From the NCBI GenBank assembly GCA_025267735.1, contig CM046294.1:43437570-43501569 (forward strand): a stretch of DNA of 64,000 bases, read 5' to 3'. Source of the DNA: Mactra quadrangularis. Lineage: Eukaryota > Mollusca > Bivalvia > Venerida > Mactridae. The translations under genes were made by a program, and so were the position numbers. Under the pieces are notes generated by a model. It had not been told where the DNA came from, did not search any database, and saw nothing but the letters and a program-made list of their open reading frames with translations. Below, in pieces: positions 57,301 to 64,000 of the stretch. Numbering within the stretch: position 1 is the stretch's first letter; each line of letters begins with the position of its first letter.

Positions 57301-60300
57301 AAACAGCGTTGGTGCAATAAAACAAGTAAACACAACAGCAAATAATGAATCAATATTGTAAAAGTGGTTTTTTTTGGTGTCTGAGAAAATTCAACGGATT
57401 TATGCGAGTCAAAAATTGATATCTGACTGGATTTTGTAAATACATTTTTATATTAAAGGTTGAAATATTACAAACCTTATCCTATAAACAATTTTGATAT
57501 GGGATAAAATTAACATTAAAACGTTTTAAGTCTTTCTCAAATAGTTTCAATACTGAAAATTATAAAATCAAGATGTAAAAATCTTACTTGACAAAATCAT
57601 TCTAAGAAAAAAATACTGTGGAAGTGATCGACTAGACACGTCGACCTATGTATAACTACTGAATAGTAACGAGTACTGTCTTAGTCATTGCTGACCGGCG
57701 AAAAATATACCTCCCCGATTACCGTAAAAGGCAACGAGAAAACATAAGACCTACTGACCACTCGTAAAAATGAATGTTCAGAACAATGACAGGTGCTTTC
57801 CTCGCCATAGGTTACGACAAGTCCGTGCAATGTCGTTCACTAACACAATATTAAACAAAAATAACTAAAATACATAACAACGAAGTAACACTATTGTAAT
57901 AGTGTTTATTTGCTGAGTTATATCAATGGCTTTATGTGAGTTAAAAATCTATATTTGACTAGATTGGTAACAAAGCTGGAATAATATGCAGCTATCCCCC
58001 CCCAAAAAACGATTTATAAACGAAAACAAAATAAATAATAGAAATGTGATAATTCTTTGTAAAATATTTCCAATACTGAAGGGGGTCTTATTTAAGTAAC
58101 TTTTCTCATGATAAAGATGACATCAGACGTGATTGATAGGACAAGTCAACCTACTGTGCTGTATGTGAAAGTACTTGATAGTAACGAGTACTTTTTTCCG
58201 CTAAAATGATGAGTCAACAAGTTTGTGTAATGTCTTTCACTAAAAAATCCTTTAACAAATAAATAAAAAACATTTTTATTTTACATTACATTATTTGTGT
58301 ATTTTAAAAATAACGCTTGTTTGGATTGGTCAAATATTCACCTATTGGATGTGTCTTTGAAAACAGCGTTGGTGCAATAAAACAAGTAAACACAACAGCA
58401 AATAATGAATCAATATTGTAAAAGTGGTTTTTTTGGTGTCTGAGAAAATTCAACGGATTTATGCGAGTCAAAAATTGATATCTGACTGGATTTTGTAAAT
58501 ACATTTTTATATTAAAGGTTGAAATATTACAAACCTTATCCTATAAACAATTTTGATATGGGATAAAATTAACATTAAAACGTTTTAAGTCTTTCTCAAA
58601 TAGTTTCAATACTGAAAATTATAAAATCAAGATGTAAAAATCTTACTTGACAAAATCATTCTAAGAAAAAAATACTGTGGAAGTGATCGACTAGACACGT
58701 CGACCTATGTATAACTACTGAATAGTAACGAGTACTGTCTTAGTCATTGCTGACCGGCGAAAAATATACCTCCCCGATTACCGTAAAAGGCAACGAGAAA
58801 ACATAAGACCTACTGACCACTCGTAAAAATGAATGTTCAGAACAATGACAGGTGCTTTCCTCGCCATAGGTTTCGACAAGTCCGTGCAATGTCGTTCACT
58901 AACACAATATTAAACAAAAATAACTAAAATACATAACAATGAAGTAACACTATTGTAATAGTGTTTATTTGCTGAGTTATATCAATGGCTTTATGTGAGT
59001 TAAAAAACTATATTTGACTAGATTGGTAACAAAGCTGGAATAATATGCAGCTATTCCCCCCCCCCCCCAAAAAAACGATTTATAAACGAAAACAAAATAA
59101 ATAATAGAAATGTGATAATTCTTTGTAAAATATTTCCAATACTGACGGGGGTCATATTTAAGTAACTTTTCTCATGATAAAGATGACATCAGATGTGATT
59201 GATAGGACAAGTCAACCTACTGTGCTGTATGTGAAAGTACTTGATAGTAACGAGTACTTTTTTTCCGCTAAAATGATGAGTCAACAAGTTTGTGTAATGT
59301 CTTTCACTAAAAAATTCTTTAACAAATAACTATAAAACATTTTTATCTTACATTACGTTATTTGTGTATTTTAAAAATAACGCTTGTTTGGATTGGTCAA
59401 ATATTCACCTATTGGATATGTCTTTGAAAACAGCGTTGGTGCAATAAAACAAGTAAACACAACAGCAAATAATGAATCAATATCGTAAAAGTGGTTTTTT
59501 TTTGGTGTCTGATAAAATTCAACGGATTTATGCGAGTCAAAAATTGATATCTGACTGGATTTTGTAAATACATTTTTATATTAAAGGTTGAAATATTAAA
59601 CACCTTATCCTAAAAACAATTTTGACATGGGATAAAATTAACATTAAAAAGTTTTAAGTCTTTCTCAAATAGTTTCAATACTGAAAATTATAAAATCAAG
59701 ATGTAAAAATCTTACTTGACAAAATTATTCTAAGAAAAAAATACTGTGGAAGTGATCGACTAGACACGTCGACCTATGTATAACTACTGAATAGTAACGA
59801 GTACTGTCTTAGTCATTGCTGACCGGCGAAAAATATACCTCCCCGATTACCGTGAAAGGCAACGAGAAAACATAAGACCTACTGACCACTCGTAAAAATG
59901 AATGTTCAGAACAATGACAGGTGCTTTCCTCGCCATAGGTTTCGACAAGTCCGTGCAATGTCGTTCACTAACACAATATTAATCAAAAATAACTAAAATA
60001 CATTACACTAAAATAACACTATTGTAATAGTAACAGCTATTCCAAAAAAACAAAACGATTTTTAAACGGAAAACAAAACAATTCATAAAAATGTGATAAT
60101 TCTTTGTTAAATATTTCCAATACTGAAAAGGGTCTTATTTAAGTAACTTTTCTCATGATAAAGATGACATCAGACGTGATTGATAGGACAAGTCAACCTA
60201 CTGTGCTGTATGTAAAAGTACTTCATAGTAACGAGTACTTTTTTCCCGCTAAAATGATGAGTCAACAAGTTTGTGTAATGTCTTTCACTAAAAAATCCTT

Positions 60301-63300
60301 TAACAAATAACTAAAAAACATTTTTATTTTACATTACATTATTTGTGTATTTTAAAAATAACGCTTGTTTGGATTGGTCAAATATTCACCTATTGGATGT
60401 GTCTTTGAAAACAGCGTTGGTGCAATAAAACAAGTAAACACAACAGCAAATAATGAATCAATATTGTAAAAGTGTTTGTTTTTTTTGGTGTCTGAGAAAA
60501 TTCAACGGATTTATGCGAGTCAAAAATTGATATCTGACTGGATTTTGTAAGTACATTTTTATATTAAAGGTTGAAATATTACAAACCTTATCCTATAAAC
60601 AATTTTGATATGGGATAAAATTAACATTAAAACGTTTTAAGTCTTTCTCAAATAGTTTCAATACTGAAAATTATAAAATCAAGATGTAAAAATCTTACTT
60701 GACAAAATCATTCTAAGAAAAAAATACTGTGGAAGTGATCGACTAGACACGTCGACCTATGTATAACTACTGAATAGTAACGAGTACTGTCTTAGTCATT
60801 GCTGACCGGCGAAAAATATACCTCCCCGATTACCGTAAAAGGCAACGAGAAAACATAAGACCTACTGACCACTCGTAAAAATGAATGTTCAGAACAATGA
60901 CAGGTGCTTTCCTCGCCATAGGTTTCGACAAGTCCGTGCAATGTCGTTCACTAACACAATATTAAACAAAAATAACTAAAATACATAACAATGAAGTAAC
61001 ACTATTGTAATAGTTTTTATTTGCTGAGTTATATCAATGGCTTTATGTGAGTTAAAAAACTATATTTGACTAGATTGATAACAAAGCTGGAATAATATGC
61101 AGCTATCCCCCCCAAAAAGAAAAATGATTTATAAACGAAAACAAAATAAATAATAGAAATGTGATAATTCTTTGTAAAATATTTCCAATACTGAAGGGGG
61201 TCTTATTTAAGTAACTTTTCTCATGATAAAGATGACATCAGACGTGATTGATAGGACAAGTCAACCTACTGTGCTGTATGTGAAAGTACTTGATAGTAAC
61301 GAGTACTTTTTTCCGCTAAAATGATGAGTCAACAAGTTTGTGTAATGTCTTTCACTAAAAAGTCCTTTAACAATTAACTAAAAAACATTTTTATCTTACA
61401 TTACATTATTTGTGTATTTTAAAAATAACGCTTGTTTGGATTGGTCAAATATTCACCTATTGGATATGTCTTTGAAAACAGCGTTGGTGCAATAAAACAA
61501 GTAAACACAACAGCAAATAATGAATCAATATTGTAAAAGTGTTTTTTTTGGTGTCTGAGAAAATTCAACGGATTTATGCGAGTCAAAAATTGATATCTGA
61601 CTGGATTTTGTAAATACATTTTTATATTAAAGGTTGAAATATTACAAACCTTATCCTATAAACAATTTTGATATGGGAAAAATTAACATTAAAACGTTTT
61701 AAGTGTTTCTCAAATAGTTTCAATACTGAAAATTATAAAATCAAGATGTAAAAATCTTACTTGACAAAATTATTCTTAGAAAAAAATACTTTGGAAGTGA
61801 TCGACTAGACACGTCGACCTATGTATAACTAGTGAATAGTAACGAGTACTGTCTTAGTCATTGCTGACCGGCGAAAAATATACCTCCCCGATTACCGTAA
61901 AAGGCAACGAGGAAACGTAAGACCTACTGACCACTCGTAAAAATGAATGTTCAGAACAATGACAGGTGCTTTCCTCGCCATAGGTTTCGACAAGTCCGTG
62001 CAATGTCGTTCACTAACACAATATTAATCAAAAATAACTAAAGTACATTACAATGAAGTAACACTATTGTAATAGTAACAGCTATTCAAAAAAACAAAAC
62101 GATTTATAAACGGAAAACAAAACAATTCATAAAAATGTGATAATTCTTTGATAAATATTTCCAATACTGAAAAGGGTCTTATTTAAGTAACTTTTCTCAT
62201 GATAAAGATGACATCAGACGTGATTGATAGGACAAGTCAACCTACTGTGCTGTATGTGAAAGTACTTGATAGTAACGAGTACTTTTTTTCCGCTAAAATG
62301 ATGAGTCAACAAGTTTGTGTAATGTATTTCACTAAAAAATCCTTTAACAAATAACTAAAAAACATTTTTATCTTACATTACATTATTTGTGTATTTTAAA
62401 AATAACGCTTGTTTGGATTGGACAAATATTCACCTATTGGATATGTCTTTGAAAACAGAGTTGGTGCAATAAAACAAGTAAACACAACAGCAAATAATGA
62501 ATCAATATTGTAAAAGTGGTTTTTTTGGTGTCTGAGAAAATTCAACGGATTTATGCGAGTCAAAAATTGATATCTGACTGGATTTTGTAAATACATTTTT
62601 ATATTAAAGGTTGAAATATTACAAACCTTATCCTATAAACAATTTTGATATGGGATAAAATTAACATTAAAACGTTTTAAGTCTTTCTCAAATAGTTTCA
62701 ATACTGAAAATTATAAAATCAAGATGTAAAAATCTTACTTGACAAAATCATTCTAAGAAAAAAATACTGTGGGAGTGATCGACTAGACACGTCGACCTAT
62801 GTATAACTACTGAATAGTAACGAGTACTGTCTTAGTCATTGCTGACCGGCGAAAAATATACCTCCCCGATTACCGTAAAAGGCAACGAGAAAACATAAGA
62901 CCTACTGACCACTCGTAAAAATGAATGTTCAGAACAAGGACAGGTGCTTTCCTCGCCATAGGTTTCGACAAGTCCGTGCAATGTCGTTCACTAACACAAT
63001 ATTAAACAAAAATAACTAAAATACATAACAACGAAGTAACACTATTGTAATAGTGTTTATTTGCTGAGTTATATCAATGGCTTTATGTGAGTTAAAAATC
63101 TATATTTGACTAGATTGGTAACAAAGCTGGAATAATATGCAGCTATCCCCCCCCCCAAAAAACGATTTATAAACGAAAACAAAATAAATAATAGAAATGT
63201 GATAATTCTTTGTAAAATATTTCCAATACTGAAGGGGGTCATATTTAAGTAACTTTTCTCATGATAAAGATGACATCAGACGTGATTGATAGGACAAGTC

Positions 63301-64000
63301 AACCTACTGTGCTGTATGTGAAAGTACTTGATAGTAACGAGTACTTTTTTTCCGCTAAAATGATGAGTCAACAAGTTTGTGTAATGTCTTTCACTAAAAA
63401 ATCCTTTAACAAATAACTAAAAAACATTTTTATCTTACATTACATTATTTGTGTATTTTAAAAATAACGCTTGTTTGGATTGGTCAAATATTCACCTATT
63501 GGATATGTCTTTGAAAACAGCGTTGGTGCAATAAAACAAGTAAACACAACAGCAAATAATGAATCAATATTGTAAAAGTGTTTTTTTTTGGTGTCTGAGA
63601 AAATTCAACGGATTTATGCGAGTCAAAAATTGATATCTGACTGGATTTTGTAAATACATATTTATATTAAAGGTTGAAATATTACAAACCTTATCCTATA
63701 AACAATTTTGATATGAGATAAAATTAACATTAAAACGTTTTAAGTCTTTCTCAAATAGTTTCAATACTGAAAATTATAAAATCAAGATGTAAAAATCTTA
63801 CTTGACAAAATCATTCTAAGAAAAAAATACTGTGGGAGTGATCGACTAGACACGTCGACCTATGTATAACTAGTGAATAGTAACGAGTACTGTCTTAGTC
63901 ATTGCTGACCGGCGAAAAATATACCTCCCCGATTACCGTGAAAGGCAACGAGAAAACATAAGACCTACTGACCACTCGTAAAAATGAATGTTCAGAACAA

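Larger units (their letters stand above)
46293..64000 (+). repeat. ~1-kb dimeric satellite, 17 units and a partial
   Basis: Half B starts (AGTAACGAGTACTGTCTTAG) fall at 46,293, 47,355, 48,338, 49,400, 50,459, 51,438, 52,504, 53,571, 54,550, 55,619, 56,596, 57,665, 58,724, 59,793, 60,776, 61,838, 62,816 and 63,879. Units are head-to-tail and very similar. Two length classes occur: long (1,059-1,069 bp, 11 units) and short (977-983 bp, 6 units). The two halves of each unit are themselves related. Repeated minus-strand frames of about 66 codons in half A are shifted or truncated by poly-T length in several copies, so they are not genes. The array continues beyond 64,000. Confidence 0.95.

Noticed and set aside
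48977..62596. Repeated ~66-codon minus-strand frames (beginning MYLQNPVRYQ) in many satellite units
   Set aside because: They recur only because the satellite is repeated. A variable poly-T run shifts or changes the frame in several units, and one half of the frame spans an insert boundary. No sign of coding constraint.

Overview
This is strongly AT-rich eukaryotic nuclear DNA and consists almost entirely of repeats. I found no host protein-coding gene: no run of open frame looks like an exon or a conserved domain outside two decayed transposon fragments. The repeats point to a mollusc, most likely a bivalve. They include tRNA-headed SINEs that share one 3' tail, an element ending in GCTCGACTTTTCGA with a GACGCC hexamer run, many small palindromic DNA transposons, and long tandem satellites. 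The species cannot be named from this window.

Layout. Bases 1-18,200 hold scattered decayed elements in AT-rich sequence. These are SINEs at 3.4, 8.1, 13.4 and 13.8 kb, a 396-bp repeat at 4.0 and again at 12.8 kb, small TA-flanked Tc1/mariner-type elements at 8.8 and 10.0 kb, and two tiny hairpin elements at 9.2 and 11.0 kb with 9-bp flanking duplications. A 1.46-kb element sits between TTAA sites (14,851-16,307) and a 1.58-kb foldback element has very long inverted ends (16,637-18,221). Bases 18,250-21,575 are a 185-bp satellite. Its far end is broken up by a foldback element carrying a tRNA-Arg-like gene and by a 253-bp mariner-type element at the centre of an inverted repeat. Bases 21,660-24,020 are a cluster of five different minisatellites.

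Bases 24,760-45,690 hold more elements: a 3.5-kb element with TAGTGGGGTCGATA ends, a 1.5-kb element built of eight ~150-172-bp internal repeats, a Tc1-like transposase relic (33.3-33.45 kb), more SINEs, a ~150-bp tandem array split by a retrotransposon 3' end with a 12-bp target duplication (40,979-41,826), and an ~84-bp satellite (44,140-45,690).

Bases 45,867-64,000 are one head-to-tail satellite array running off the window. Its ~1,062-bp unit is an old dimer: two related halves, each with its own private insert. A single 439-bp edge unit lacks both inserts and looks like the ancestral monomer. Short (~980 bp) and long (~1,065 bp) dimers are interspersed. Nothing here forms a pathway or operon; the region reads as heterochromatin-like repeat-rich intergenic DNA. 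The main biological content is how the repeats arose, nested and duplicated.
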